DNA of 64,000 bases from DAIDKA01 sp036267975 (lineage in GTDB: Bacteria > Pseudomonadota > Gammaproteobacteria > Steroidobacterales > Steroidobacteraceae), in contig DATAVA010000001.1 in assembly GCA_036267975.1 (NCBI GenBank), forward strand, positions 1 through 64,000, read 5' to 3'. Shown here piece after piece: positions 24,658 through 34,739 of this stretch; position 1 is the first letter of the stretch; each line of letters starts with the position of its first letter. Below the pieces are notes generated by a model. The model was not told where the DNA came from and made no database searches. It saw nothing but the letters and a program-made list of their open reading frames with translations. A program made the position numbers and the translations under genes.

Positions 24658-26175
24658 TCAAAGCGGCAGCTTCGAATGCACGGCCTGCTGGACCAGGTGA
24701 TGCACCGAAACTTCCATGATGTTGAGGAGCGGCGCCGGATACACGCCCAGCAGCAGCACCGCCACCGCGAGCACACCCAGCACCAGGAATTCGCGCCCGT
24801 TCAGGTCCTTGAGGGCGGCAACGTGGCTGTTGGCCACCGGGCCGAACACCACGCGCTTGACCATCCACAGCGTGTACGCGGCGCCCAGGATGAGCGTCAG
24901 GGCTGCCAGGAAGGCGTACCAGAAACTCGCCTTGAAGGCGGCGAGGATGACCATGAACTCCCCGACGAAGCCCGAGGTTCCCGGCAGCCCCGAGTTCGCC
25001 ATGCCGAAGAACACCATCAGGGCCGCGAAGTACGGCATCACGTTGACCACGCCACCGTAGCTTGCGATCTCGCGGCTGTGCATCCGGTCATACAGGACGC
25101 CCACGCACAAAAACAGCGCCCCGGAGATCAGCCCGTGCGAGACCATCTGCACGATCGCGCCGTCCACTCCGAGGACCGCGCCGCTCAGGCTGCCGGTGCT
25201 CGCGACCACCGCGTAGATGCCGAATGTGCCGAGGGTCACGAAGCCCATGTGCGCGATCGATGAATAGGCAATGAGCTTCTTCATGTCCCGCTGCACCATT
25301 GCCACGAAGCCGATGTACACCACCGCGATCAGCGACAAAGTGATGATCAGCATCACCAGCTCGCGGCTCGCATCCGGGGTGACCGGCAGGCTGAAGCGCA
25401 GAAAGCCATAACCTCCCATCTTCAGCATGATGGCCGCCAGGATGACCGAACCGCCGGTGGGCGCCTCGACGTGCGCATCCGGCAGCCAGGTGTGTACCGG
25501 CCACATCGGCACCTTCACGGCGAAGGCGACCAGGAAGGCCAGGAATATCCAGCGCTGCTCGATCAGGGTCAGCGGCAGAGACTGCAGAGCGGCGATCGCG
25601 TAATCATGGCCCTTCACGTACATATAGATGAGCGCCGCGAGCATCAGCACCGAACCCAGGAATGTGTAGAGGAAGAACTTGATGGTCGCGTAAACGCGCC
25701 GTGGACCACCCCAAATGCCGATGATCAGGAACATCGGGATCAGCATCGCTTCCCAGAAGAAGTAGAAGAGCAGCGCATCAGTGGCGCAGAACACACCGAT
25801 CATCAGCCCTTCCATGATCAGGAAGGCCGCGAAGTACTGCGCCGGGCGCTGCTCGATCACGGTCCAGCCCGCGATGATCACCGGAATGGTCATGAACGTC
25901 GTCAGCAGCACCAGCGGCAACGAGATGCCATCCAGGCCAATGCCATAGAAGGCATTCAGCGACGGTATCCAGGAGAACTTCTCGATGAACTGCATGCTCG
26001 CCGTGCCGGTATCGAAACCCGTGTAGACCGGGATCGAAATCAGGAAGGTCGCGAGCGCCGCGAGCAATGCGACCCAGCGTCCGAGGATGATGAAACGTTG
26101 GCCGAGCGCCAGCACCACGACTCCGCAGAGGATGGGCAGCCAGATCAGAACCGACAGAAGACCAAAACCGTGCAT
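24658..26175 (-). CDS. nuoM: NADH-quinone oxidoreductase subunit M
   Basis: Second antiporter-like proton-pumping subunit of complex I, about 505 residues with about 14 membrane segments. Seen: HGFGLLSVLIWLPILCGVVV at the N-terminus, GIGLDGISLPLVLLTTFMT and FAVKVPMWPVHTWLPDAHVE, the conserved Lys-containing motif, then GSVILAAIMLKMGGYGFLR. The start is the ATG 8 bases after AAGGGCGG; a longer frame from 26229 overlaps nuoL and is not used. It sits between nuoL and nuoN. Confidence 0.97.
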   Translation of the reverse strand: MHGFGLLSVLIWLPILCGVVVLALGQRFIILGRWVALLAALATFLISIPVYTGFDTGTASMQFIEKFSWIPSLNAFYGIGLDGISLPLVLLTTFMTIPVIIAGWTVIEQRPAQYFAAFLIMEGLMIGVFCATDALLFYFFWEAMLIPMFLIIGIWGGPRRVYATIKFFLYTFLGSVLMLAALIYMYVKGHDYAIAALQSLPLTLIEQRWIFLAFLVAFAVKVPMWPVHTWLPDAHVEAPTGGSVILAAIMLKMGGYGFLRFSLPVTPDASRELVMLIITLSLIAVVYIGFVAMVQRDMKKLIAYSSIAHMGFVTLGTFGIYAVVASTGSLSGAVLGVDGAIVQMVSHGLISGALFLCVGVLYDRMHSREIASYGGVVNVMPYFAALMVFFGMANSGLPGTSGFVGEFMVILAAFKASFWYAFLAALTLILGAAYTLWMVKRVVFGPVANSHVAALKDLNGREFLVLGVLAVAVLLLGVYPAPLLNIMEVSVHHLVQQAVHSKLPL

Positions 26176-26194
26176 GTAATGACCGCCCTTAGCC

Positions 26195-28207
26195 TTAGCG
26201 AACCAGGAACCAGCCCAGCAACAGGGCAAGTCCGATCATGGTCCAGAACGCGTAGGTGTACAGATAGCCACTCTGCAGATACCGCAGCAGCCCGCCGATC
26301 CAGCCCACTGAACTGGCGGTGCCGTTCACCATGCCGCCATCGATAAGAATCTGGTCCCCTCCGCGCCACAGTCCCTTCCCAAGGCCACGCGCCAGCACGC
26401 ACACGACATTCTCATTGAACCAGTCGAAGTAGAACTTGTTGATCAGCACGGTGCGCAGCGGCGCCAGCGCCTTGGCCATCGCATCGGCCCATTCGGGCCT
26501 CTTCAGGAAGAACACCCACGCGGCCACGACACCCGACAGCGCCAGCCAGAATGCCGGAGCAGTGAAGCCTTTGAGGGCGAAGTTCAGCCACAGCGGATCG
26601 TGCAGATCCTCCCCGACCTTCGCCATCACGTCATTGGCCGGCAGCACGAAGATCGAATGGCCGAAATAGCCGCCGAACAGCACCGACTTCACGCACAGCG
26701 CGCCGATGACGATCGACGGAATCGCCAGCGCGACCAGCGGCCCGCGCACCACCCATGGAGTTTCGTGCGGCACAGCGCCATGCTCAGCGTGGCCCGCCTC
26801 GTCATGCGCATCGTGATCATGTCCGTGCGCCAGCACCTCATGGAAGCGCTCGCGCCCATGGAAAGTCATGAACAGCATGCGGAAGGTGTACAAGGCGGTG
26901 ATGAACACGCCGCCGAGCACGCAGGCATACGCGTAACCGGCACCCCAGCGATGTGATTCACCCACCGCCTCGATGATCGCATCCTTGGAATAGAAGCCGG
27001 CGAAGAACGGCGTGCCGATCAGGGCCAATGACCCGATCCAGCTGGTGGCCGCGGTCCACGGCATGTACTTGGCCAGCCCGCCCATCTTGCGCATGTCCTG
27101 CTCGTGGTGCATGCCGATGATCACGGAGCCGGCCGCGAGGAACAGCAGCGCCTTGAAGAACGCGTGGGTCATCAGGTGAAAAATCGCGCCACCGTAGGCG
27201 GATACGCCCAGGGCAACCGTCATGTATCCCAGCTGCGAGAGAGTCGAGTACGCGATCACCCGCTTGATGTCGTTGGCGACGACACCCAGCAGGCCCATGA
27301 AGAACGCGGTCGTCGCACCGATCACCAGGACGAACGATAACGCCTGGTCCGACTGCTCGAACAGCGGCGACATGCGCGCGACCATGAAGATGCCGGCCGT
27401 CACCATGGTGGCGGCGTGGATCAGGGCGGAGATGGGCGTCGGACCTTCCATGGAATCCGGCAACCACACATGCAGCGGTACCTGCGCCGACTTGCCCATG
27501 GCACCGACGAACAGGCAGATGCAGATCAGCGTCATCGCGGGCACGCTCGTGCCGGAGCTGAGCGCGAAGTTCTGCGCCGCGACGTGCGGCGCGGCTGCAA
27601 AGGCCGCCTGATAGTCCAGCGAGCCGGTGTAGTAGACGACACCGGCGATCCCCAGCACGAAGCCGAAGTCACCGATGCGATTGACCATGAAGGCTTTGAA
27701 ATTGGCAAAAATGGCCGACGGGCGCGTGTACCAGAAGCCGATCAGAAGGTAGGACACCACGCCGACCGCTTCCCAGCCGAAGAACAGCTGCATGAAGTTG
27801 TTCGCCATCACGAGCATCAGCATCGAGAAGGTGAACAGCGAGATGTAGCTGAAGAAACGCTGGTAGCCCGGATCATCGGCCATGTAGCCAATGGTGTAGA
27901 CGTGCACGCACAGCGAGACGAAGGTGACCACCACCATCATCAGCGCCGAGAGCCGGTCGATCAGAAATCCGACCTGGAAGTGCAGGCCATCGCTCACCAG
28001 CCAGGTGTACACCGGGCCGTTGAAAATCGCCGCCCCGCCCCACACCAGGTCACGCCACACGATGAGCGAGAGCACGCAGGAGAGCGCCACGCCCGCAATG
28101 GTGATCGTATGGGCGCCGGCTCGCCCGATGAGCTTGCCGAACAATCCGGCCACAAGCGCCGCGAGCAGCGGCAGCATGGGGATGGCGAGCAGCAGATTCG
28201 GATTCAT
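26195..28207 (-). CDS. nuoL: NADH-quinone oxidoreductase subunit L
   Basis: Largest antiporter-like subunit (670 residues), carrying the long lateral helix of the membrane arm. About 15 N-terminal segments, the FVGAMGKSAQVPLHVWLPDS motif with conserved Lys, and GPTPISALIHAATMVTAGIF. A His/Asp-rich cytoplasmic loop (AHGHDHDAHDEAGHAEHG near 460) lies before the last segments, and the C-terminal helix ends TYAFWTMIGLALLLGWFLVR. The stop is 20 bases before nuoM. The His-rich loop is unusual but varies in the family. Confidence 0.97.
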   Translation of the reverse strand: MNPNLLLAIPMLPLLAALVAGLFGKLIGRAGAHTITIAGVALSCVLSLIVWRDLVWGGAAIFNGPVYTWLVSDGLHFQVGFLIDRLSALMMVVVTFVSLCVHVYTIGYMADDPGYQRFFSYISLFTFSMLMLVMANNFMQLFFGWEAVGVVSYLLIGFWYTRPSAIFANFKAFMVNRIGDFGFVLGIAGVVYYTGSLDYQAAFAAAPHVAAQNFALSSGTSVPAMTLICICLFVGAMGKSAQVPLHVWLPDSMEGPTPISALIHAATMVTAGIFMVARMSPLFEQSDQALSFVLVIGATTAFFMGLLGVVANDIKRVIAYSTLSQLGYMTVALGVSAYGGAIFHLMTHAFFKALLFLAAGSVIIGMHHEQDMRKMGGLAKYMPWTAATSWIGSLALIGTPFFAGFYSKDAIIEAVGESHRWGAGYAYACVLGGVFITALYTFRMLFMTFHGRERFHEVLAHGHDHDAHDEAGHAEHGAVPHETPWVVRGPLVALAIPSIVIGALCVKSVLFGGYFGHSIFVLPANDVMAKVGEDLHDPLWLNFALKGFTAPAFWLALSGVVAAWVFFLKRPEWADAMAKALAPLRTVLINKFYFDWFNENVVCVLARGLGKGLWRGGDQILIDGGMVNGTASSVGWIGGLLRYLQSGYLYTYAFWTMIGLALLLGWFLVR

Positions 28208-28216
28208 CGTCTTAGC

Positions 28217-28522
28217 TCACCCTTTGAGCGTACTGAGGTCTTCGACATTGATGCTGCGCCGCTCACGGAACAGAACCACCAGGATGGCCAGGCCGATGGC
28301 GGACTCCGCCGCCGCGACCGTCAGCACGAAGAACACGAAAATCTGGCCGTGGATGTCGCCCATGAAGCGCGAGAAGGCCACAAAGTTGAAATTCGCCGCC
28401 AGCAGCAGCAGCTCCACGCACATCAGCAGCAGGATGACGTTCTTGCGGTTCAGGAACACGCCCGCCACCGCGATCGCAAACAGCACGGCCGACAGCGTCA
28501 GCAATTGACCCAGGGTGATCAC
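28217..28522 (-). CDS. nuoK: NADH-quinone oxidoreductase subunit K
   Basis: Small membrane subunit (101 residues) with three transmembrane helices. LLLMCVELLLLAANFNFVAF carries the conserved membrane Glu of the proton pathway, and FVLTVAAAESAIGLAILVVL carries the second. The GTG start overlaps the nuoJ stop (GTGA), indicating translational coupling. Part of the nuo operon. Confidence 0.97.
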   Translation of the reverse strand: MITLGQLLTLSAVLFAIAVAGVFLNRKNVILLLMCVELLLLAANFNFVAFSRFMGDIHGQIFVFFVLTVAAAESAIGLAILVVLFRERRSINVEDLSTLKG

Positions 28523-29121
28523 GAGCGCTTCTCCGCCGGCATCTTCACGATGCGTACCCGGTCGCTGGCGCGCGCGGCGACCTGTCTTTCCACATCCTGC
28601 GATTTCAGGCCCCGGCGCTTGCGCATGGTCAGGGAGATGGCGGCGATGATGGCCACCAGCAGCAGCACCGCCGCCAGCTCGAACGGGTAGGCGTAGCGGG
28701 TGTACAGGATCTGCCCCAGCTGCGTGGTATTGCTGTAACTGGCCGGCAGCGCGGCCGGACCCTGGGTCACATCCGGCCCGAGGGTGCGCGCGAGGATGAC
28801 CCCGACGATTTCAAAGATAACCGCGCCCGCGGTGATCACTCCCAGCAGCCAGAATCGCGTAAAACCTTCGCGCAGCTCTTCCAGGTTGATGTCCAGCATC
28901 ATGACCACGAACAGGAACAGCACCATCACCGCGCCGACGTAGACCAGCACCAGCACCACGGCCAGGAACTCCGCGCCGATCAGCAGCCAGATGGCCGCGC
29001 TGGTGACAAAGCACATGACCAGCGCCAGCGCCGCGTGCACCGGGTTGCGCGCGATGATCATGCCCAGTGCCGATGCCACCAGCACCACCGCAAAGGCGTA
29101 GAACAAAATCTGAACGAGCAC
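28519..29121 (-). CDS. nuoJ: NADH-quinone oxidoreductase subunit J
   Basis: Membrane subunit (200 residues, five helices) next to the quinone channel. Seen: IARNPVHAALALVMCFVTSA, FLAVVLVLVYVGAVMVLFLF and a C-terminal helix (PFELAAVLLLVAIIAAISL) followed by a basic tail of about 25 residues that extends beyond the E. coli protein. The GTG start has GGAGG upstream. It overlaps nuoK by 4 bases. Confidence 0.96.
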   Translation of the reverse strand: MLVQILFYAFAVVLVASALGMIIARNPVHAALALVMCFVTSAAIWLLIGAEFLAVVLVLVYVGAVMVLFLFVVMMLDINLEELREGFTRFWLLGVITAGAVIFEIVGVILARTLGPDVTQGPAALPASYSNTTQLGQILYTRYAYPFELAAVLLLVAIIAAISLTMRKRRGLKSQDVERQVAARASDRVRIVKMPAEKRS

Positions 29122-29159
29122 GCTGCCCTCCTTCGTGGAATCTGTTGTGCTGTGGACGC

Positions 29160-29639
29160 CTAGCGGAACGGCGCATCCGCGGCCCTGTCGGCCGCGATCA
29201 TCGCCTCGTACCGCTCGCCGACCGCGAGCAGCTTGTCCTTCGACATGATGTTCTCGCCGCGATGCTCCATGTGATACTCATGGATGCGCGTGAGCACGAT
29301 GGCATCCACCGGGCAGGCTTCCTCGCAGAAGCCGCAGTAGATGCATTTGAACAGGTCGATGTCATAGCGGCTGGTGCGGCGCGTGCCATCCTCCGCCACT
29401 TCCGAATCGATCGTGATGCACACGGCCGGGCACACTGCCTCGCACAGCTTGCAGGCAATGCAGCGTTCCTCGCCGTTCGGGTAGCGGCGCTGCGCATGAA
29501 GGCCCCGGAAACGCGGTGATTGCGGAGTCTTTTCTTCCGGATAGTTGAGGGTGTATTTCGGGGACAGGAACATCCGCCACGTCACCGCCATTCCTTTGAG
29601 AAGCTCGGGAAGCAGCAGGGTCTTGAGCAATTGACTCAT
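29160..29639 (-). CDS. nuoI: NADH-quinone oxidoreductase subunit I (2x[4Fe-4S])
   Basis: Peripheral-arm ferredoxin-like subunit (159 residues) binding clusters N6a and N6b. Both CxxCxxCxxxCP motifs are visible: CIACKLCEAVCP near 60-71 and CIYCGFCEEACP near 99-110. The N-terminal amphipathic part (LLLPELLKGMAVTWRMF) anchors it to the membrane arm. It passes electrons from NuoG toward NuoB. Located between nuoH and nuoJ. Confidence 0.98.
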   Translation of the reverse strand: MSQLLKTLLLPELLKGMAVTWRMFLSPKYTLNYPEEKTPQSPRFRGLHAQRRYPNGEERCIACKLCEAVCPAVCITIDSEVAEDGTRRTSRYDIDLFKCIYCGFCEEACPVDAIVLTRIHEYHMEHRGENIMSKDKLLAVGERYEAMIAADRAADAPFR

Positions 29640-29648
29640 GGTGCGCCT

Positions 29649-30722
29649 TCAGGTCGTGTGCCAGGGGCCGATGTGAGCCCAGGACAGGACCCCCTCGACG
29701 AATATCCAGACGATGGTCACCGGGATCAGCACCTTCCAGCCCAGCCGCATGATCTGGTCGTAGCGATAGCGTGGGAAGGTCGCGCGGAACCACAAGAACA
29801 GAAACAGGAACAGGAAGCCCTTGAGAAACAGCCACCCGAAGCTCGATGTCGCCAGAATGCTGTGACCCAACACCGGCCAGCCATCAAACGGGCTCAACCA
29901 CCCGCCCATGAAGAAGATCGCCGTGAGAAAGGAGATCAGGATCATGTTGGCGTATTCGGCCAGGAAGAACAGCGCGAACGCCATGCCCGAGTATTCGACA
30001 TGGAAGCCAGCGACGATTTCCGATTCGCCTTCGGCCACATCGAAAGGAGCGCGATTGGTCTCAGCGACCCCGGATATGAAGTAGACCACGAACAGTGGGA
30101 ACAGCCAGGTCCAGTTCCAGGTGAACAGGCCACCTTGCTGGTGGCGCACGATCGCACCCAGGTTCAGGCTGCCGGAGGTCATCAGTACGCCGACCAGCGC
30201 AAAACCCATCGCAATCTCATACGCGACGATCTGCGCCGCCGAACGCATTGCGCCGAGGAACGCGTACTTGGAGTTCGACGCCCAGCCGGCCAGGATCACG
30301 CCGTATACGCCGGCGGAGGTCAGCGCCAGCAGGAACAGCAGCCCGGCATCGACGTTCGCAATGGTCAGGTCCGGCGACAGCGGCATCACCGACCAGGCGG
30401 CGAATGCCGTCACCAGGGTGATGACCGGCGCCAGCGCGAACAGGAACTTGTTGGCCCGGGTCGGAATGATCACTTCCTTGGTGATCAGCTTGACCACGTC
30501 AGCGAAGGGCTGACCCAGGCCCGGAATCATGCCGAGAATGGCCACGCGGTTCGGTCCGCGGCGCAACTGCATCCAGCCGATGACCTTGCGTTCCCACAGC
30601 GTTGTCAGGGCCACCAGCAGGATCAGTGAGATAGTGACCGCCAGTATCCACAATGTGGAAATGGACGTGGAGCGCACGATCGACGGTAAGGAATTCCAGG
30701 CAGTTGTCAGATTATTCAGCAC
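29649..30722 (-). CDS. nuoH: NADH-quinone oxidoreductase subunit H
   Basis: Membrane subunit (357 residues, about 8 helices) forming part of the quinone chamber. Seen: TLWERKVIGWMQLRRGPNRV, GLGQPFADVVKLITKE, AETNRAPFDVAEGESEIVAG (the conserved acidic loop) and FHVEYSGMAFALFFLAEYAN. The GTG start is preceded by GAGG. The protein couples quinone reduction to proton translocation. It follows nuoG by 15 bases. Confidence 0.97.
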   Translation of the reverse strand: MLNNLTTAWNSLPSIVRSTSISTLWILAVTISLILLVALTTLWERKVIGWMQLRRGPNRVAILGMIPGLGQPFADVVKLITKEVIIPTRANKFLFALAPVITLVTAFAAWSVMPLSPDLTIANVDAGLLFLLALTSAGVYGVILAGWASNSKYAFLGAMRSAAQIVAYEIAMGFALVGVLMTSGSLNLGAIVRHQQGGLFTWNWTWLFPLFVVYFISGVAETNRAPFDVAEGESEIVAGFHVEYSGMAFALFFLAEYANMILISFLTAIFFMGGWLSPFDGWPVLGHSILATSSFGWLFLKGFLFLFLFLWFRATFPRYRYDQIMRLGWKVLIPVTIVWIFVEGVLSWAHIGPWHTT

Positions 30723-30737
30723 GCTCGCGCCTCAGAT

Positions 30738-32900
30738 TCAGTAGGTCGCGGGCGCACAGCGCCCCTCGGCGGTCCGCTGCAGTGACGGCGCGCGCCGCAC
30801 CACCGCATCAACCTGGTACATCGGAACATCGACCGTGCTGGCGGCACCAGCAGCGGCGCTCACCGATCGCGATCCCACCCAGACCGGCGGCAGGCCCTCG
30901 GCGCAGATGCGCTGCAGCTCATCACGGACCTCTTCGGAACTCTGGTATTCGAAGCGCTCGATGCCCAGCTCCGTGCCGAGCACCCGCAGCACCTTCCATC
31001 CCGGACGCGACTCACCGTGTCCGCGCGCAGCCGCGGTGAAGCTCTGCCACAACCCTTCCAGATTCACGTACGTGCCCGAGGTCTCCGCGAAGGTGCCGAT
31101 CGGCAGCACCACATGCGCAATCTGCTTCAACTGCTCCGTCATGTACGGCGTGATGGCCACCACCAGATCGGCCGCCGCCAGCGCCTTGATGCTCTCCGGA
31201 CTCAATGTGTCCGCCTCGGGCTCAACGCCCCCGAACAGGATGTAGGCCCGCAAGGGCGTCTGCAGCATCTCGGCGGCGTTCCTGCCGATGCTGGATAGCG
31301 CCTTGCCACCCGCATCCCGGTGCGGCACGCAGCCCGCGAGGTAGGCACCGGCGGCGTTGCCGCCTTCGGCCAGCTCGGCCAGCGAGGCACCGGCGAGTTG
31401 CGCGATGCCGCCGGCCAGGGCACGCAGATCGGCATAGCGCGGATGACGCAGCGCCAGGGCGCCCAGCCATACGGCGCGGGTCGGACCGGACAGCAGTGCC
31501 GCGGCCACGGCCTGATGGGCAGCGGTGACGGTGGCATCGCCCGTGGCCGCGGTGAGATGTGCGGGAACCGCACCGCCGGTCTTCGCGGCCACGGCGGCCA
31601 GCACCGCGGCGAGGTCCGCTGCCTGCGCCGCCGGCGCGGACTGCAGGAAGGCGGCGACCTTGAATTCGTAGTCAAACTGCGCGGGGTTCACGAAGGCCAC
31701 CGCCGCACCGGCCAGGGCGGCCTTGCGCACGCGGTGCGCCAGCAGCGGCAGTTCGCGGCGCAGATTCGAACCGACGATGAGCAGGCCATTCAGGTGATCC
31801 ACCTGCGCAATGCGCATGCCCAGATTCGGATACAGCGCATCGGATCCCTGATCACTGAAGTCGCGTTGCCGCAGTCGATGGTCGATGTTCGCTGAACCCA
31901 GGCCACGGCTGAGGCGGTTCAGCAGGTACAGCTCCTCGATCGTTGCCGACGCGCTGCTGAGCGCTCCCAGGCTGCCGGCGTGGCTGCGCAGCCCCGCCAC
32001 CGCGACCGCGAGTGCGGACTCCCAACTCACCTGCGTCCAGCTGCCGCCCTCACGCACCAGCGGTGCGCCGATGCGATCGGCGCTGTACACCCCTTCATAA
32101 CTGAAGCGGTCGCGATCCGCGATCCAGGTTTCGTTGATCGCCTCGTTATCACGGGGCACGACCCGCATCAGCTTGCCGCGCAGCACGTGGCCGAAAAGAT
32201 TCGTACCGACGCCATCGTGCGGCGATACCAGCGGATGGGCGATCATTTCCCAGGCGCGCGCGCTGAAGCGGAAGGGCTTGGAGTTGAGCGCGCCCACCGG
32301 GCACAGATCGATGATATTGCCCGACAGCTCATGATCCACGGTGCGCTCGACGAAGGCGCGCACCGAACTGTCTTCGCCGCGCCCCACCATTCCGAGCTCC
32401 TGCACGCCGGCGATCTCCTGCGTGAAGCGGATACAGCGGGTGCACTGGATGCAGCGTGTCATATCGGTCGACACCAGCGGTCCCAGGTTCTCATCCGCCA
32501 CCACGCGCTTGCGCTCGGCGAAGCGGGAGATGTCCCGGCCAAATCCGACCGCCAGATCCTGCAGCTCGCACTCTCCGCCCTGATCGCAGATCGGGCAGTC
32601 CAGCGGGTGGTTGATGAGCAGGAATTCCATGGTCGCGCGCTGTGCGCCGGTCGCCTTCTGCGACTGGGTAAAGATCTTCATGCCCTCGGCCACGGGGGTG
32701 GCGCAGGCCGGCAATGGCTTGGGCGCCTTCTCGACCTCCACCAGGCACATGCGGCAGTTCGCCGCGATCGACAGCTTGTCGTGGTAGCAGAAGCGCGGGA
32801 CATAGACGGCATTCGCATCCGTGACGCGAATGATCATCTCGCCCTTGCGCGCCTTCATCGGCACGCCGTTCACTTCGATATTGACGAACTCTTCAGCCAT
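30738..32900 (-). CDS. nuoG: NADH-quinone oxidoreductase subunit G (short, mitochondrial-type)
   Basis: Iron-sulphur subunit of the hydrophilic arm, 720 residues rather than about 910 in E. coli. Ligands of the [2Fe-2S] N1b are visible: CYHDKLSIAANCRMC and later Cys near 65. Next come HPLDCPICDQGGECELQ and the [4Fe-4S] motif CIQCTRCIRF (near 150). Where E. coli has CxxCxxxC for cluster N7, this protein reads HPLVSPHDGVGTNLF without cysteine, as in mitochondrial NDUFS1. The molybdopterin-type C-terminal domain is degenerate. Second-electron path is therefore N1b-N4-N5 only. Confidence 0.95.
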   Translation of the reverse strand: MAEEFVNIEVNGVPMKARKGEMIIRVTDANAVYVPRFCYHDKLSIAANCRMCLVEVEKAPKPLPACATPVAEGMKIFTQSQKATGAQRATMEFLLINHPLDCPICDQGGECELQDLAVGFGRDISRFAERKRVVADENLGPLVSTDMTRCIQCTRCIRFTQEIAGVQELGMVGRGEDSSVRAFVERTVDHELSGNIIDLCPVGALNSKPFRFSARAWEMIAHPLVSPHDGVGTNLFGHVLRGKLMRVVPRDNEAINETWIADRDRFSYEGVYSADRIGAPLVREGGSWTQVSWESALAVAVAGLRSHAGSLGALSSASATIEELYLLNRLSRGLGSANIDHRLRQRDFSDQGSDALYPNLGMRIAQVDHLNGLLIVGSNLRRELPLLAHRVRKAALAGAAVAFVNPAQFDYEFKVAAFLQSAPAAQAADLAAVLAAVAAKTGGAVPAHLTAATGDATVTAAHQAVAAALLSGPTRAVWLGALALRHPRYADLRALAGGIAQLAGASLAELAEGGNAAGAYLAGCVPHRDAGGKALSSIGRNAAEMLQTPLRAYILFGGVEPEADTLSPESIKALAAADLVVAITPYMTEQLKQIAHVVLPIGTFAETSGTYVNLEGLWQSFTAAARGHGESRPGWKVLRVLGTELGIERFEYQSSEEVRDELQRICAEGLPPVWVGSRSVSAAAGAASTVDVPMYQVDAVVRRAPSLQRTAEGRCAPATY

Positions 32901-32913
32901 AGATTGAGACTCG

Positions 32914-34239
32914 TTACGCTGCCGCCAGGCCCTGACTCTCGAGGATGCTGCGGCCGCCGTGATCGATCATGTATTCGAATTCATGCCGGTAATGCTTCAC
33001 GAAGCTTTGGACTGGCCACGCCGCCGCATCACCCAGGGCACAGATCGTGTGCCCTTCGATCCGGTTCGCGACGTCGACCAGCAGGTTCAGATCCTCGCGT
33101 CGCCCCTGGCCCGCCAGCACGCGCTTGAGCATCCGGTTCATCCAGCCGGTGCCTTCGCGGCACGGCGTGCACTGTCCGCATGACTCGGACATGTAGAAGC
33201 GCGAGATCCGCTCGAGCACCCGCACCATGCAGGTCGTCTCATCCATGATGATCACGGCGGCCGACCCGATCGAAGACCCCGTGGTCTTCATCGAGTCGTA
33301 GTCCATGTTGACCTTCATGATGAGCTCGGCGGGCACCACCGGCACCGAAGAGCCACCCGGAATCACGGCCTTCAGCTTGCGACCCTTCCACACGCCGCCG
33401 GCAATCTCGAGCAGGTCGCAGAATGGTATGCCCATCGGCAGTTCGAAGTTGCCCGGATTATTCACATGACCGGATACCGAAAAAATGTTGGTCCCGCCGG
33501 CGTTCTTCGGCCCCAAGGCTGCGAACCACTCCGCGCCCTTGCGCAGGATGGCCGGCACGGAGGCAAAGCTTTGCGTGTTGTTGATGGTGGTCGGCTTGCC
33601 ATACAGCCCGAAGTTCGCCGGGAACGGCGGCTTGAAGCGCGGCTTGCCCTGCTTGCCTTCCAATGAGTCCAGCAGCGCCGTCTCCTCTCCACAGATATAG
33701 GCTCCGGCGCCGATGAAGGTGTGCAGGTCGAAGGATATCTTTGAACCCTTGATATCCGCGCCTAGGAGGCCCGCGTCGTAGGCTTCCTGCAGGGCCGCTT
33801 CGAAGCGCGGCACGGGCTCGCCGAGGAACTCGCCGCGAATATAGTTGTAGCCGACCGTGGCGCCCATCGCGAAACCGCCGATGGCCATGCCCTCGATGAG
33901 CGCATGCGGATTGAACCGCAGGATGTCGCGATCGTGGCAGGTGCCCGGTTCGCTTTCATCGGAGTTGCACACCACGTACTTCTGGATCGGAGAGCTGCGC
34001 GGCATGAAGCTCCACTTCATGCCCGTCGGAAAGCCCGCGCCGCCGCGTCCGCGCAGCCCGGAAGCCTTCACCTGCTCGATGACGTGCTCCGGGGTCATGC
34101 CGCCGGCGAGGATCTTCTCCCAGATCTGGTAGCCACCGATCTGACGGTAGGTGTCCAGGGTCCACGAATTCGGCAGGTGCAGCGACTCAAACAGGTTGAG
34201 GTTGAACTTGTCGGCATACCGGTCGCGGATTGAGCTCAT
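32914..34239 (-). CDS. nuoF: NADH-quinone oxidoreductase subunit F (NADH/FMN site)
   Basis: NADH-oxidising subunit (441 residues) binding FMN and cluster N3. GLRGRGGAGFPTGMKW is the Gly-rich nucleotide loop, YICGEETALLDSLEG contacts FMN, and SCGQCTPCREG plus a later Cys in HTICALGDAAAW are N3 ligands. It takes hydride from NADH and passes electrons through the Fe-S chain. Its start overlaps the nuoE stop by 4 bases. Confidence 0.98.
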   Translation of the reverse strand: MSSIRDRYADKFNLNLFESLHLPNSWTLDTYRQIGGYQIWEKILAGGMTPEHVIEQVKASGLRGRGGAGFPTGMKWSFMPRSSPIQKYVVCNSDESEPGTCHDRDILRFNPHALIEGMAIGGFAMGATVGYNYIRGEFLGEPVPRFEAALQEAYDAGLLGADIKGSKISFDLHTFIGAGAYICGEETALLDSLEGKQGKPRFKPPFPANFGLYGKPTTINNTQSFASVPAILRKGAEWFAALGPKNAGGTNIFSVSGHVNNPGNFELPMGIPFCDLLEIAGGVWKGRKLKAVIPGGSSVPVVPAELIMKVNMDYDSMKTTGSSIGSAAVIIMDETTCMVRVLERISRFYMSESCGQCTPCREGTGWMNRMLKRVLAGQGRREDLNLLVDVANRIEGHTICALGDAAAWPVQSFVKHYRHEFEYMIDHGGRSILESQGLAAA

Positions 34240-34739
34240 TTCAGTTCATCCAGCAGCTTGACGACCGTTTCCGGCGTCAGGTGTTCATGGAAGTGATGAT
34301 CGATCATCATCATGGGCGCCCCGGTGCAGGCGGCGAGACATTCCTCCTCACGTTTGAGCAGGATGCGACCATCGGCGGTGCTCTCGCCGAGCTTGATGCC
34401 CAGATGCTTTTCGGCATGGGCGACGAGCGCCTCACCCCCGCGCAGCATGCACGAGATGTTGGTGCAGATACTGACGTGGTGACGCCCGCACGGATGCAGC
34501 TCATACATCGAATAGAAACTTGCGACCTCGTACACCTGGATCGGCGGCAACTCCAGGTACGCGGCCACGGCATCCATCAGTTCGGTGGTCAGGTGCCCCG
34601 CGTTCTGCTCCTGCGTGAAGCGCAGCGCGGCCAGCACCGCCGAACGCTTCCGGTCGGGCGGAAACTTCGCCACCCAATGATCAATTTCCTGGCGCGTATG
34701 CTCGGACAGCAACGCCGCATGACTCGCAACGGCAGGCAT
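34236..34739 (-). CDS. nuoE: NADH-quinone oxidoreductase subunit E ([2Fe-2S] N1a)
   Basis: Thioredoxin-like subunit (167 residues) carrying N1a. Cys ligands appear in VSICTNISCMLRGGE and in EECLAACTGAPMMMID. It forms a heterodimer with NuoF. The 4-base overlap with nuoF and 1-base contact with nuoD show tight translation coupling within the operon. Confidence 0.96.
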   Translation of the reverse strand: MPAVASHAALLSEHTRQEIDHWVAKFPPDRKRSAVLAALRFTQEQNAGHLTTELMDAVAAYLELPPIQVYEVASFYSMYELHPCGRHHVSICTNISCMLRGGEALVAHAEKHLGIKLGESTADGRILLKREEECLAACTGAPMMMIDHHFHEHLTPETVVKLLDELK